Shown one piece after another: positions 53,907-64,000 of a stretch of DNA of 64,000 nt. The notes beneath the pieces are model-generated. The model saw nothing but the letters and a program-made list of their open reading frames with translations. It was not told the DNA's origin and did no database searches. Numbering within the stretch: position 1 is the stretch's first letter; the number at the start of each line of letters is the position of its first letter. A program made the position numbers and the translations under genes. Source of the DNA: Arenibacter hampyeongensis (GTDB lineage Bacteria; Bacteroidota; Bacteroidia; Flavobacteriales; Flavobacteriaceae); contig NZ_PIOB01000002.1 in assembly GCF_002909255.1 (NCBI RefSeq), forward strand, positions 558,001 through 622,000. The letters are read 5' to 3'.

Positions 53907-56873
53907 TTATTTCTCTTCTTCGCCAATTTGGGTTTTCTTTTTCAAAGTATCGTACATTATCGGCGTAGCAATGAACAAAGATGAATACGTACCTACAATA
54001 ATACCAATGATCATCGCGAACATAAATCCTCTTAAGGATTCACCTCCAAAAATGAATATCGCCAATAATACTACCAAAGTAGTCATGGAGGTATTTAAGG
54101 TTCTACTCAAGGTACTGTTCAAGGCCAAATTGGTATTCACACCAGCTTTCCATCCTTTCTCAGCAATAATTTCCCTAATACGGTCGAACACTACCACAGT
54201 ATCATTCAATGAATATCCAATTACCGTTAATATCGCAGCGATAAAGGCTTGATCTATCTCCATATTAAAAGGCATTAATTTACCAAAGATGGAGAATACA
54301 CCCAATACAATCAATATATCATGGAATACGGCCATAACAGCACCTAAAGAGAACTGCCATCTACGGAACCTTAAAAGAATATAAAGGAACACCACAGCCA
54401 AAGAACCAATAATGGCCAGAAATGCATTCTTCTTAATGTCATCCGCTATGGTTGGACCCACTTTTACAGATTGAAGGATCCCAATGGAATTTTCACCACT
54501 ACCGATAATAAAATCTTCAAAACTGGTACCATCCGGCATATATTTCTGTAGGGAAGTATAAAGCTTATTCTGTATTTCATTATCTACTTCTATCCCTTCA
54601 ACATCTACTTTATAAGCTGTGGTAATTTTTATTTGATTGGCCTCACCATAGGTTTTAACATTAGTACCCACACCGAAAACTGTGTTCAATTCCGTGGCTA
54701 TTTCAGCCGGATTAACCATTTTTTCAAATCTTACCGTGTAAGAACGACCTCCAAGAAAATCCACTCCTTGTGGTATGCCTTGGGTAAATAATGAAAATAG
54801 ACCTATACCTACCAAAATTGAAGAAGCTAAATAAGCAATCTTTCTCTTGGCCAAGAAATCGATACTGATATTCTTGAACAGGTTCTTGGTCATTGCCGTG
54901 GAGAAATCCAATTTTCTTCCTTTTCCGCTAACATACCAATCAACCAAAAGTCTGGTTATAAATATGGCAGTAAACAATGAGGTAACAATACCTATTAATA
55001 AAGTGGTGGCAAAACCTTTAATTGGTCCAGAACCAAAAACAAATAATATAAGCGCCGTTAAACCAGTTGTAATGTTGGCATCCAATATGGAAGAAAGTGC
55101 ATTTCCAAAACCATCTGCAATAGCTTGGCTCTGCCCTTTACCTTTTGCCAGTTCCTCCTTAATTCGTTCGAAAATAAGTACGTTGGCATCCACCGACATA
55201 CCTATGGTCAACACAATACCCGCAATTCCAGGTAGGGTTAATACTGCATTTAAACTAACCAATACTCCAAAAATCAACAAGATATTTAGAAGTAATGCCA
55301 TATCTGCAAAAATTCCCGCTTTACCATAGTAAAAAACCATCCATACCAATACAATGGCCATGGCGATCATAAAGGAAAAGAATCCACTGCTGATGGCTTC
55401 CTGTCCTAAGGAAGGTCCAACAATTTCCGATTGAATGATTTCAGCAGAAGCAGGTAATTTACCAGCCCTTAATACGTTGGCAATATCCTTGGTCTCGTTA
55501 ATGGTAAAAGTTCCAGTAATCTCTGAGCGACCGCCAGAAATTGGTCCTGAAGAAACTCCAGGAGCGGTATATACCTTATTATCCAGAACAATGGCGATAC
55601 CAGTCTGATTGTTAAAAGCATCACCGGTTAATTTCTCCCATTCCTTTGCCCCTTTGGTATTCATGGTCATTGAAACCGCAGGTTTGTTATATTGATCAAA
55701 AGTATCCGAAGCATCGGAAACAACGTCACCACTGATTCTTGGAGTATTATCCCTGTTGGATTTTAAGGCAAATAATTCCACAACTTCTGAACCTTCGGTT
55801 GGACGTTCCCATACAAATTTAACGAACTGTATATCTGCCGGAATTAAACGGCGAATTTCTTTCATTCTAAGGTATTCCCCTATTTTAGCCGTGTCCTGAA
55901 TAGCAGCACTAACCAATGCGTTTCCGTTGGGATTTGCTGGTATCAACAAACTGAACAATGGATTAACGTCTTGGGAAAAGTCCAATGAATCTTGAGCAAC
56001 ATCTGACAACAAAGAATCCAATTCTGACTCTGGCTTTACAGCTACTTCAGGTTTTTCCACATCGACCAAAGTCTTTAACCTTTCATTGGCCGCCTGTATA
56101 AAAGCGCTTAAGCTTGGATTACTCTGCTTATAAGTTTCCCAAAACTCCAATTGAGCCGTACTGGACAATAGATCCTGTGCACGTCCAATATCCCTTGCAC
56201 CCGGCAATTCCACCAAAATACGGCCAGAATTACCTTCACGCTGAATGTTGGGCTGGGTAACACCAAAACCATCAATACGCTCACGAAGTACTTCGAAAGC
56301 AGAAACAATGGACTCATCGATCTTAGTTCTTATAATTGGTTTTACCTGGTCATCGGTCATTTGAAAATTAATGACATCGCTCAAACCTTTATTTGCAAAA
56401 ATATCGGGGGAAGCCAATTTGGTATCACCCTTTATCTTGTCAAATGATTCGAAAAACAGATCTATATAGGTTGCATCACTACTTTTAGAAGCGTTATCTG
56501 CATCTGCCAGGGCTTTGTTGAAAACAGGATTCTTAGTATTGTTTGCAAGACCTTTTAAAATGTCCTTAATGGATATTTGAAGGGTAACATTTATACCTCC
56601 CTTTAAATCCAGACCTTTATTAAGCTCCTTTTTCTTGGCTTCCTCATAACTGGTATACCCTAAAATGGAATTGCCTCCAATCGAGTCTAAATATTTTGCT
56701 TCCAGCGCTTCCCTTTTTTCAAGGTAATCCTCTTCGGAATCTGAAACTTTGTTCGTAGCAAAGACAGTTGCTTCCTTTTCTACTTTATTGGTAATAAAAG
56801 TGTAGGATAGCTGATAAATACTAACTAGCCCAAACAAAAAAGCGAAAAGCTTTATAAGTCCTTTATTTTGCAT
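53907..56873 (-). CDS. secDF: Protein translocase subunits SecDF (fusion)
   Basis: SecD and SecF, separate in E. coli, are fused here into 988 residues. SecD part: first helix (LIKLFAFLFGLVSIYQLSYTF), LDLKGGINVTL (D1 motif) near residue 90, a large periplasmic P1 domain and a transmembrane block with NVLIFERIKEELAKGKG. SecF part (from about 650): LGGRSYTVRFEK and VVFDRIREI. The complex uses the proton motive force to complete export through SecYEG. Full-length; it has a well-formed promoter (56913-56943). Confidence 0.96.
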   Translation of the reverse strand: MQNKGLIKLFAFLFGLVSIYQLSYTFITNKVEKEATVFATNKVSDSEEDYLEKREALEAKYLDSIGGNSILGYTSYEEAKKKELNKGLDLKGGINVTLQISIKDILKGLANNTKNPVFNKALADADNASKSSDATYIDLFFESFDKIKGDTKLASPDIFANKGLSDVINFQMTDDQVKPIIRTKIDESIVSAFEVLRERIDGFGVTQPNIQREGNSGRILVELPGARDIGRAQDLLSSTAQLEFWETYKQSNPSLSAFIQAANERLKTLVDVEKPEVAVKPESELDSLLSDVAQDSLDFSQDVNPLFSLLIPANPNGNALVSAAIQDTAKIGEYLRMKEIRRLIPADIQFVKFVWERPTEGSEVVELFALKSNRDNTPRISGDVVSDASDTFDQYNKPAVSMTMNTKGAKEWEKLTGDAFNNQTGIAIVLDNKVYTAPGVSSGPISGGRSEITGTFTINETKDIANVLRAGKLPASAEIIQSEIVGPSLGQEAISSGFFSFMIAMAIVLVWMVFYYGKAGIFADMALLLNILLIFGVLVSLNAVLTLPGIAGIVLTIGMSVDANVLIFERIKEELAKGKGQSQAIADGFGNALSSILDANITTGLTALILFVFGSGPIKGFATTLLIGIVTSLFTAIFITRLLVDWYVSGKGRKLDFSTAMTKNLFKNISIDFLAKRKIAYLASSILVGIGLFSLFTQGIPQGVDFLGGRSYTVRFEKMVNPAEIATELNTVFGVGTNVKTYGEANQIKITTAYKVDVEGIEVDNEIQNKLYTSLQKYMPDGTSFEDFIIGSGENSIGILQSVKVGPTIADDIKKNAFLAIIGSLAVVFLYILLRFRRWQFSLGAVMAVFHDILIVLGVFSIFGKLMPFNMEIDQAFIAAILTVIGYSLNDTVVVFDRIREIIAEKGWKAGVNTNLALNSTLSRTLNTSMTTLVVLLAIFIFGGESLRGFMFAMIIGIIVGTYSSLFIATPIMYDTLKKKTQIGEEEK

Positions 56874-56912
56874 TGGTTATATTATTTTAAAATGGTATTC
56901 TTAAATAGCGTG

Positions 56913-56943
56913 CAAATATATTATTTCCCATAGGAACTAACAA
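56913..56943 (-). promoter_or_regulatory. secDF promoter, TTG-N20-TATATTTG
   Basis: On the minus strand TTG (56941-56943) and TATATTTG (56913-56920) lie 20 nt apart. Transcription would start near 56906, about 33 nt before the ATG. Confidence 0.65.
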
Positions 56944-56967
56944 TATATTTATCAGTTTTATAAAACG

Positions 56968-57020
56968 AGGGCATCCGCCCCGTTCCGATGGTACTCGGAA
57001 ACCTATGGGACGGATGCCCT
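56968..57020. repeat. Large branched hairpin between secDF and mdh
   Basis: AGGGCATCCG and CGGATGCCCT pair perfectly (10 bp) around an inner TTCCGA/TCGGAA stem. On the minus strand it would be the 3' end of the mdh message, followed by CGTTTTATAAAA, so it may act as a terminator although the T-run is poor. It is markedly GC-richer than its surroundings. Confidence 0.5.
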
Positions 57021-57043
57021 AAATATTTGTCAACCCCAATGAA

Positions 57044-57970
57044 TTATAGGGCCAATAAGCTATTTGTTTTTCTCACACCCTCGGCACTTTCTTTCATTTT
57101 TGCTTTTTCAGCATCGGCTAAATCTATTTTTACAATTTTTTCGATACCATTTTTACCTAAAAGTACAGGAACACCTATGCAAATATCATTTAAACCGTAC
57201 TCACCTTCCAAGAAGGCAGAACAAGGAAACATCTTCTTCTGATCGCAAGCAATTGCCTGTACCATGGAAGAAACAGCTGCACCTGGAGCATACCAGGCAC
57301 TCGTACCCAACAATTTGGTTAGGGTAGCACCACCCACTTTGGTATCCTCAGAAACTTGGGCCAAACGGTCTTCCGACAAAAATTCGGATACCTTAATACT
57401 ATTTCTTGTGGCATGGGCCGTAAGGGGCACCATCCCAGTATCACTATGACCGCCAATTACCATGCCGTCAACATCTGAAATAGGAGCTTCCAACGCCTCG
57501 GCCAATCTGTATTTAAACCTTGCGCTGTCCAAAGCTCCACCCATACCTATAATTCTATTTTTAGGCAAATCGGTAGTTTTATGAACCAAATAGGTCATGG
57601 TATCCATAGGATTACTGACTACAATAAGAATTACATTAGGAGAATGTTCAATTAAATTTGAAGATACCGTTTTTACAATACCAGCGTTTATACCTATCAA
57701 CTCTTCACGGGTCATTCCGGGTTTACGAGGAATACCTGACGTAATAATAGCCACGTCGCTTCCGGCGGTTTTACTATAATCATTTGTGACTCCAGTTATT
57801 TTGGTATCAAAACCATTCAATGAAGCTGTTTGCATTAAATCCATGGCCTTACCTTCAGCAAAACCTTCCTTAATATCCAACACAACTACTTCTGATGCAA
57901 AATTCTTTATAGCAATGTACTCTGCACAACTTGCGCCTACAGCACCTGCCCCAACAACGGTAACTTTCAT
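57044..57970 (-). CDS. mdh: Malate dehydrogenase
   Basis: The enzyme oxidises malate to oxaloacetate with NAD in the citric acid cycle. The 308-residue protein shows the Rossmann motif VGAGAVGAS (residues 5-13), IPRKPGMTREEL with the substrate-binding arginines, VSNPMDTM and IGGHSDTGMVPLT with the catalytic His. It is of the LDH-like/type 3 MDH kind common in Bacteroidota. The -7 box at 58002-58009 lies ~32 nt upstream. Confidence 0.95.
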   Translation of the reverse strand: MKVTVVGAGAVGASCAEYIAIKNFASEVVVLDIKEGFAEGKAMDLMQTASLNGFDTKITGVTNDYSKTAGSDVAIITSGIPRKPGMTREELIGINAGIVKTVSSNLIEHSPNVILIVVSNPMDTMTYLVHKTTDLPKNRIIGMGGALDSARFKYRLAEALEAPISDVDGMVIGGHSDTGMVPLTAHATRNSIKVSEFLSEDRLAQVSEDTKVGGATLTKLLGTSAWYAPGAAVSSMVQAIACDQKKMFPCSAFLEGEYGLNDICIGVPVLLGKNGIEKIVKIDLADAEKAKMKESAEGVRKTNSLLAL

Positions 57971-58001
57971 TATAAGGTTATTTTAAGTTAAATTTTATCC
58001 C

Positions 58002-58009
58002 CAAAAGTA
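58002..58009 (-). promoter_or_regulatory. -7 box (TACTTTTG) before mdh
   Basis: CAAAAGTA on the plus strand is TACTTTTG on the minus strand; transcription would start near 57995. No well-spaced -33. Confidence 0.4.
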
Positions 58010-58265
58010 CTGATTTTTAACAGAACATTACTACCATATCCTTAGAAACCACCTAATTTTTATCACTACCAAGTTTTAGTCTTTTTAACTGCACCCGGGA
58101 AAATGGATTATGTAATTCGACGGGGTAAAATTTAAACTGAACGTAATAAATTGACCATTCATCGAAAAAAATCAAAATATAGTTCCATACATCGAATATA
58201 TATAATAGAAAGATAAAACGCCGCGTTGAAGAAGAAGTACCCAAATCAATGATTAAACCTACAAA

Positions 58266-58634
58266 ATGAAAAAGCTATTTTCATTCTTAGCAATAATTGG
58301 TATCCTACTCGCCAGTAATTGCACTAGAATTACAGAGAACAATGACCCGGTCATTGGAATATGGTCCCATCTCTCGGCAGATGGTAGCACCACCCAAAAA
58401 CAGACCCTTAGACAGGAGTGGATTTTTAACGATGCCTATTTAGGCAGATATCACACCTATCAGAACAAAAAGTTAACCATAATCTCTGATTTTAAATGGG
58501 TTCGGAAAGACAGCCTATACGTTATTTCCTATCCCGGTTTGGAAAAAGAAGAGGATATTGTACTTATGACCGAGTCTGAGGACGGGATAATACTAGCCGA
58601 CAACGAAGGCAACGTATTGGCCATTAGGGAATAA
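58266..58634 (+). CDS. Small lipoprotein
   Basis: The 122-residue protein has a signal peptide and lipobox (LASNC, Cys19). The rest, about 100 residues, seems to be a single beta-rich domain (PVIGIWSHLSADGSTTQKQT, EWIFNDAYLGRYHTYQNKK), of the kind seen in lipocalin-like lipoproteins. No family was recognised. It converges on the DUF6588 gene. Confidence 0.65.
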   Translation: MKKLFSFLAIIGILLASNCTRITENNDPVIGIWSHLSADGSTTQKQTLRQEWIFNDAYLGRYHTYQNKKLTIISDFKWVRKDSLYVISYPGLEKEEDIVLMTESEDGIILADNEGNVLAIRE

Positions 58635-58642
58635 AAAAAAAA

Positions 58643-58680
58643 GGGTAAATTTTGGATTTATCTAAATCCAAAATTTACCC
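58643..58680. repeat. 18-bp perfect inverted repeat, terminator-like
   Basis: GGGTAAATTTTGGATTTA pairs with the complementary 18 nt after a 2-nt gap. It is preceded by about ten A (58633-58642), giving a T-run on the minus strand. The stop codon and last codons of the DUF6588 gene lie inside the stem, so terminator and coding sequence overlap. On the plus strand it lies just after the lipoprotein stop. Confidence 0.75.
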
Positions 58681-59671
58681 CTACAGTAAGGTTGTTAAAC
58701 TCGGCCAAGGAATAATCGGCATGCAACCTAAAGAATCCAAGTTTCAACTTGGCCCCCAAAGTACCAGAGACTCCACTTGCCTTTCTGCTCAAAGAAAAGG
58801 GATCTTCATAGGTTTCCTGAAAAGGACCCGATTGCACCCTATAGGTTCCAAGAACATCTGTCGTAGATTTTCCAGAAACATACCCAATACCTCCATAAAA
58901 ATTAATTATAGGGAGTTTGGTGGATGCGATTGCCTGAAATGTTAAAACATTCATATCAACATCTATCTTTTGGTCACTACCGTCTACAATATTACTATTG
59001 GTAAAATCGTAGGTAGCGTTCAATTGGGTAAAACCAACCACCGCGGAAAGCGCAACTGGCAATATTTTATCCGCCGGCAATAATTTAGAAAAGTCATATT
59101 GAAGGCCTACCCCATATAAACCGATGGCAACATCTTCCGTATCTATTTTTGGTAAAAATCTCGCCTTCACTTCCAACCCTTTTACCAAGCCCACACTTAG
59201 CTGTAAAAAGGCCGTAGGAATAAAATTGATATTTTCAGAAGCAAGTCCGGTCGGCAGTTCAAATTCCTCCCTCGTTGTCACCCCCGGCGCCAACTCACCT
59301 TCCACAAATACGCGAATTCCTTCCAAATCCCCCAAGGCGGTTGAAACTGGCTGGGAGCTGCTACCATCTACGAACTGAAGATTTTCATAATCCGCTGTAT
59401 TTAAAACAAAGGACTTCTTTTCTTCCTTATTCTTAAAAGATGTCATATTACCTATTATCGAAATCTCAAAACCACCCAAAGGTTTTGAATCTGCAGAATT
59501 ATACCATCCATTGGACAAACTGTAAATTGCCCCCTCTGACACAGGACCAAAATAATTATCTGTAAATTTCTCAGCATCATTGATCCCTGCGGCAAATAAT
59601 TCATTGACATTGGATTGTGAATATCCGAACGCACTTAAAATCAAAATACCTGTTAATAATATATACTTCAT
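58658..59671 (-). CDS. DUF6588 family outer-membrane protein
   Basis: The 337-residue protein has a signal peptide (MKYILLTGILILSAFGYSQ), and then a beta-strand-rich sequence (LGGFEISIIGNMTSF, VKGLEVKARFLPKI, IGLYGVGLQYDFS) ending in an aromatic strand (NFGFR), typical of an outer-membrane barrel of the DUF6588 family. The function is unknown. The gene is downstream of gyrB but separated by a terminator. Confidence 0.78.
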   Translation of the reverse strand: MKYILLTGILILSAFGYSQSNVNELFAAGINDAEKFTDNYFGPVSEGAIYSLSNGWYNSADSKPLGGFEISIIGNMTSFKNKEEKKSFVLNTADYENLQFVDGSSSQPVSTALGDLEGIRVFVEGELAPGVTTREEFELPTGLASENINFIPTAFLQLSVGLVKGLEVKARFLPKIDTEDVAIGLYGVGLQYDFSKLLPADKILPVALSAVVGFTQLNATYDFTNSNIVDGSDQKIDVDMNVLTFQAIASTKLPIINFYGGIGYVSGKSTTDVLGTYRVQSGPFQETYEDPFSLSRKASGVSGTLGAKLKLGFFRLHADYSLAEFNNLTVGVNFGFR

Positions 59672-59695
59672 AACTATTAGATTTTGGTTAAAACT

Positions 59696-59725
59696 AAAAA
59701 ACTCGCACCAGTGGTGCGAGTTTTT
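59696..59725. terminator. gyrB terminator
   Basis: ACTCGCACC-AGT-GGTGCGAGT (9-bp stem, 3-nt loop) with A5 on the left and T5 on the right lies 20 nt beyond the gyrB stop. Confidence 0.88.
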
Positions 59726-59744
59726 GTTGTGTAAACACTATTTT

Positions 59745-61715
<1,971 letters not shown>

Positions 61716-61738
61716 TCATTATAATTTTAGCAATCCTA

Positions 61739-61746
61739 CAAATATA
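61739..61746 (-). promoter_or_regulatory. -7 box (TATATTTG) before gyrB
   Basis: CAAATATA reads TATATTTG on the minus strand; transcription would start near 61732, about 32 nt before the gyrB ATG. No ideal -33. Confidence 0.45.
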
Positions 61747-61795
61747 CGCAATACCCTATGAAATATAGGGTTGATGGGCAATATAAGTCACTAAG

Positions 61796-61818
61796 TTATC
61801 AACAAAAATTGTGGAAAA
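61796..61818. promoter_or_regulatory. Pair of DnaA-box-like motifs upstream of gyrB
   Basis: TTATCAACA (61796-61804, plus) and TTTTCCACA (61810-61818, minus) are each one base from TTATCCACA and are separated by only 5 nt in opposite orientation. Such clusters occur at origins and dnaA promoters, but here two imperfect sites are weak evidence. Confidence 0.3.
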
Positions 61819-61949
61819 ATACCTGCCAAAATAAAAGGTGTCGAGGAGGGTTCTTCCCGCCTTTACCGACCCGACCTGGACAAAGTTAAATACCCCAATA
61901 AACCATGAAGCTTTTGGAGTAAAAGCAAAATAAAACACCTGAAATGAAG

Positions 61950-61977
61950 TATCCGAATTGGAAAACAATTCGGGATA
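61950..61977. repeat. Inverted repeat in the gyrB-asnB intergenic space
   Basis: TATCCGAATTG and CAATTCGGGATA pair over 11 bp with one bulged G, around the loop GAAAA. No T-run follows. The 421-nt space 61701-62121 otherwise contains the gyrB -7 box, the DnaA-like pair, the asnB terminator and no credible gene. Confidence 0.35.
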
Positions 61978-62032
61978 TTCGCAATTCACAAACCTAGCCC
62001 AAATTTCCAAACTCCTTTAATACCTCCCAAAC

Positions 62033-62062
62033 AAAAGAGGCACCCCTTAAAGGATACCTCTT
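62033..62062 (-). terminator. Likely asnB terminator
   Basis: On the minus strand AAGAGG/CCTCTT pairs over a loop containing a second short pairing (CCTT with AAGG), followed by TTGTTTG, 60 nt beyond the asnB stop. Confidence 0.5.
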
Positions 62063-62121
62063 GCGTACTAAATAAACTAAAAATTATATAATTCCTATTC
62101 TTGCAGCCTTAACCCGTTGGA

Positions 62122-63792
62122 TTATTTTACGTAGGCATCCGAATGAACTTTTGAAACTGCCCTCCCGGACGGATCGTTCATGTTTTTAAAGGCCTCGTCC
62201 CATTCCAATGCTATTCTGGTACTACAGGCAACTGAAGGTTCCTGTGGCACGCACAGAGCTGCTGCATCGGATGGAAAATGCTCCTCAAAAATTGAACGGT
62301 AATAAAATTCCTCTTTGGAAGTAGGTGTCTGCAAAGGAAATCTGTATTTGGCGTTTGCCAATTGATCATCCGTAACTTCTTTCTTAACAACCTCTTTTAA
62401 AGTATCTATCCAACTATAACCGACTCCATCTGAAAATTGTTCCTTTTGTCTCCAGGCAACACTTTCCGGCAACATATCCTCAAATGCCTTCCGTACTACC
62501 CATTTCTCCATACGCTCACCGTTGATCATCTTATCCTGTGGATTGATCCTCATGGCTACGTCCATAAACTCCTTATCCAAAAATGGAACCCTTCCTTCTA
62601 TTCCCCAAGCTGCCAAAGATTTGTTGGCCCTTAGGCAATCGTACATATGTAGCTTATCCAATTTACGGACCGTTTCCTCATGGAATTCCCTAGCATTTGG
62701 CGCCTTATGAAAGTATAGATATCCCCCAAATAATTCGTCCGCTCCTTCACCCGACAAAACCATTTTAATACCCATAGATTTTATAACTCTGGCCATAAGA
62801 TACATAGGTGTAGATGCTCTAATAGTGGTAATATCATAGGTTTCAAGGTTATAAACTACGTCCTTGATGGCGTCCAATCCCTCTTGAATTGTAAATTTTA
62901 TCTCGTGGTGTACTGTACCGATATGTTTCGCCACCTTTTGTGCTGCAGCCAAATCAGGAGATCCTTCCAAACCTACCGAAAAGGAATGTAATTGTGGCCA
63001 CCAAGCATCAGTAGTATCGTCTGATTCAATTCTTTTCTGAGCGTATTTTTTTGCAATGGCAGAAGTTACCGAAGAATCCAATCCCCCTGAAAGTAGAACA
63101 CCATAGGGAACATCGGACATTAATTGTCTGTGCACAGCAGCTTCCAAGGCCACTTTTATGGCATTAATACTTGTCTCGTTATCCTTAACTGCATCATATT
63201 CCATCCAATCACGGGAATACCATCTCTTAAATTCCCCATCCTTACTATGTAGGTAATGCCCCGGAGGAAACAACTGTATTTTGGTACAAATACCTTCCAA
63301 CGCCTTTAATTCGGAAGCAACGTAAAAAGTACCATTAACATCCCAACCTATATATAAGGGAATGATCCCCATATGATCTCTTGCAATAAAATATTCGTCT
63401 TTTTCTGCATCATAGATGGCAAAACCAAAGATACCGTTCATTTCATCCAAGAAATCAACTCCTTTCTTCCTGTACAAGGCCAAAATTACCTCACAATCCG
63501 ACTCTGTCTGAAAATTATAAGTTCCTGCAAATTGCTTCCGTAATTCCCTATGGTTATAAATTTCACCATTGGCGGCCAATACCAATTTTTTATCCTCAGT
63601 AAACAATGGTTGTTTTCCTGAAGCTGGGTCCACAATAGACAAACGTTCATGTGCCATTACAGCCTTATCGTTAGAATATATCCCACTCCAGTCTGGTCCC
63701 CTATGTCTAATTTTCTTAGACATCTCCAATAATTGAGGCCTCAAAGTCTCAGTACTCTCCTTTACATCAAATGCACATACAATTCCACACAT
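62122..63792 (-). CDS. asnB: Asparagine synthetase B (glutamine-hydrolysing)
   Basis: The enzyme makes asparagine from aspartate, ATP and glutamine. The 556-residue protein begins MCGIVCAF, with Cys2 as the glutaminase nucleophile, then RHRGPDWSG and the amidotransferase fold (residues 1-~190). The synthetase domain has the PP-motif VLLSGGLDSS near residue 230 and GEGADELFGGY near 345. It is of the bacterial AsnB type with full length. Its own -7 box is at 63831-63838. Confidence 0.96.
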   Translation of the reverse strand: MCGIVCAFDVKESTETLRPQLLEMSKKIRHRGPDWSGIYSNDKAVMAHERLSIVDPASGKQPLFTEDKKLVLAANGEIYNHRELRKQFAGTYNFQTESDCEVILALYRKKGVDFLDEMNGIFGFAIYDAEKDEYFIARDHMGIIPLYIGWDVNGTFYVASELKALEGICTKIQLFPPGHYLHSKDGEFKRWYSRDWMEYDAVKDNETSINAIKVALEAAVHRQLMSDVPYGVLLSGGLDSSVTSAIAKKYAQKRIESDDTTDAWWPQLHSFSVGLEGSPDLAAAQKVAKHIGTVHHEIKFTIQEGLDAIKDVVYNLETYDITTIRASTPMYLMARVIKSMGIKMVLSGEGADELFGGYLYFHKAPNAREFHEETVRKLDKLHMYDCLRANKSLAAWGIEGRVPFLDKEFMDVAMRINPQDKMINGERMEKWVVRKAFEDMLPESVAWRQKEQFSDGVGYSWIDTLKEVVKKEVTDDQLANAKYRFPLQTPTSKEEFYYRSIFEEHFPSDAAALCVPQEPSVACSTRIALEWDEAFKNMNDPSGRAVSKVHSDAYVK

Positions 63793-63830
63793 ATTATAAT
63801 ATTTATGTCAATTTTAAAGCAAATATTGGC

Positions 63831-63838
63831 CAAATATA
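63831..63838 (-). promoter_or_regulatory. -7 box (TATATTTG) before asnB
   Basis: CAAATATA on the plus strand is TATATTTG on the minus strand; transcription would start near 63824, about 32 nt before the ATG. The remaining 63839-64000 is AT-rich with no recognised gene. Confidence 0.4.
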
Positions 63839-64000
63839 AACATAATAAAAGACAAAATTGATAATTAGTTATAAATCGAAACCTTAAAGTATATTATAAT
63901 AATAATATGTTAGTTTTTAAGGGATTTCACTTACAACAACCCACTATTTTGTAAGTTGTCCAAAAATTACCGACTTTTAATTCAAAATAATAGGAATACT

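Noticed and set aside
61756-62010. Minus-strand open frame of 84 codons between gyrB and asnB
   Set aside because: No ribosome-binding or promoter support and no family resemblance; the region looks regulatory.

Overview
The window is AT-rich chromosomal DNA from a member of the Bacteroidota, most probably a marine-type Flavobacteriaceae; the genus cannot be fixed by eye. The evidence is a dense set of core housekeeping genes in flavobacterial order (udk-divIC-mutA-mutB; parA-parB-DUF5683-dapB-lepB-wbqC), type IX secretion (T9SS type B) C-terminal domains, DUF5916, DUF6588 and FadL-like outer-membrane proteins, the SecDF fusion, and Bacteroidota-type promoters (TTG, 19-20 nt, TAnnTTTG) placed in front of several genes and tRNAs. 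There are no rRNA genes, CRISPR arrays, insertion sequences or prophage genes. The one clearly broken gene is a DUF1080 hydrolase with an in-frame stop; a second, fainter coding remnant lies beside an AraC regulator.

Region by region. 1-8.8 kb: the end of a phenylacetate-CoA-ligase-like gene, then an accessory-looking envelope cluster. It holds an exported protein with a phosphohistidine domain followed by an ATP-grasp domain (glucan-water-dikinase-like order), an exported SxxK serine hydrolase 1 nt downstream, a convergent nucleotide-transporter-like membrane protein with a long HEAT-repeat tail, and a second exported SxxK hydrolase. 9.2-13.8 kb: uridine kinase, DivIC and both methylmalonyl-CoA mutase subunits. 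14.3-20.2 kb: chromosome partitioning (ParAB), lysine/cell-wall precursor synthesis (DapB), signal peptidase I and small conserved proteins. 20.4-22.6 kb: a Tat-exported Gfo/Idh oxidoreductase and the broken DUF1080 gene, which look like remains of a 3-keto-sugar pathway. 22.6-28.8 kb: a minus-strand operon of a TPR protein, RibH, a small membrane protein, MutL, two rhomboid proteases and an EEP-family phosphodiesterase. 29-32.5 kb: RecF, a lipoprotein, a DciA-like DUF721 protein, Ndk, a 50-residue conserved-looking protein, Apt and tRNA-Arg. 33-37 kb: NadA, NadB, a DGC zinc-binding protein and an AraC regulator. 37-39.4 kb: ribosomal protein S20, two tRNA-Glu genes and ProRS. 39.5-45.9 kb: surface and outer-membrane proteins. 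46-53.9 kb: FolE, CysS, YidD, Lgt, DUF192, DUF5916 and an unusual ABC ATPase. 53.9-64 kb: SecDF, malate dehydrogenase, a lipoprotein, DUF6588, GyrB and asparagine synthetase.

Together the genes serve DNA replication, segregation and repair (ParAB, RecF, DciA-like, GyrB, MutL), protein export and lipoprotein maturation (LepB, Lgt, SecDF, YidD), cofactor synthesis (NAD, riboflavin, folate/pterin) and central metabolism. Co-occurrence of parAB, recF, a dciA-like gene and gyrB, with DnaA-box-like motifs near parA and gyrB, hints that the region may lie near the replication origin; this is an inference. The best candidate for a new biological system is the 0.7-8.8 kb envelope cluster, because an apparently intact ATP-grasp/phosphohistidine enzyme is predicted to be exported to a compartment without ATP and sits beside a nucleotide-translocase-like membrane protein.
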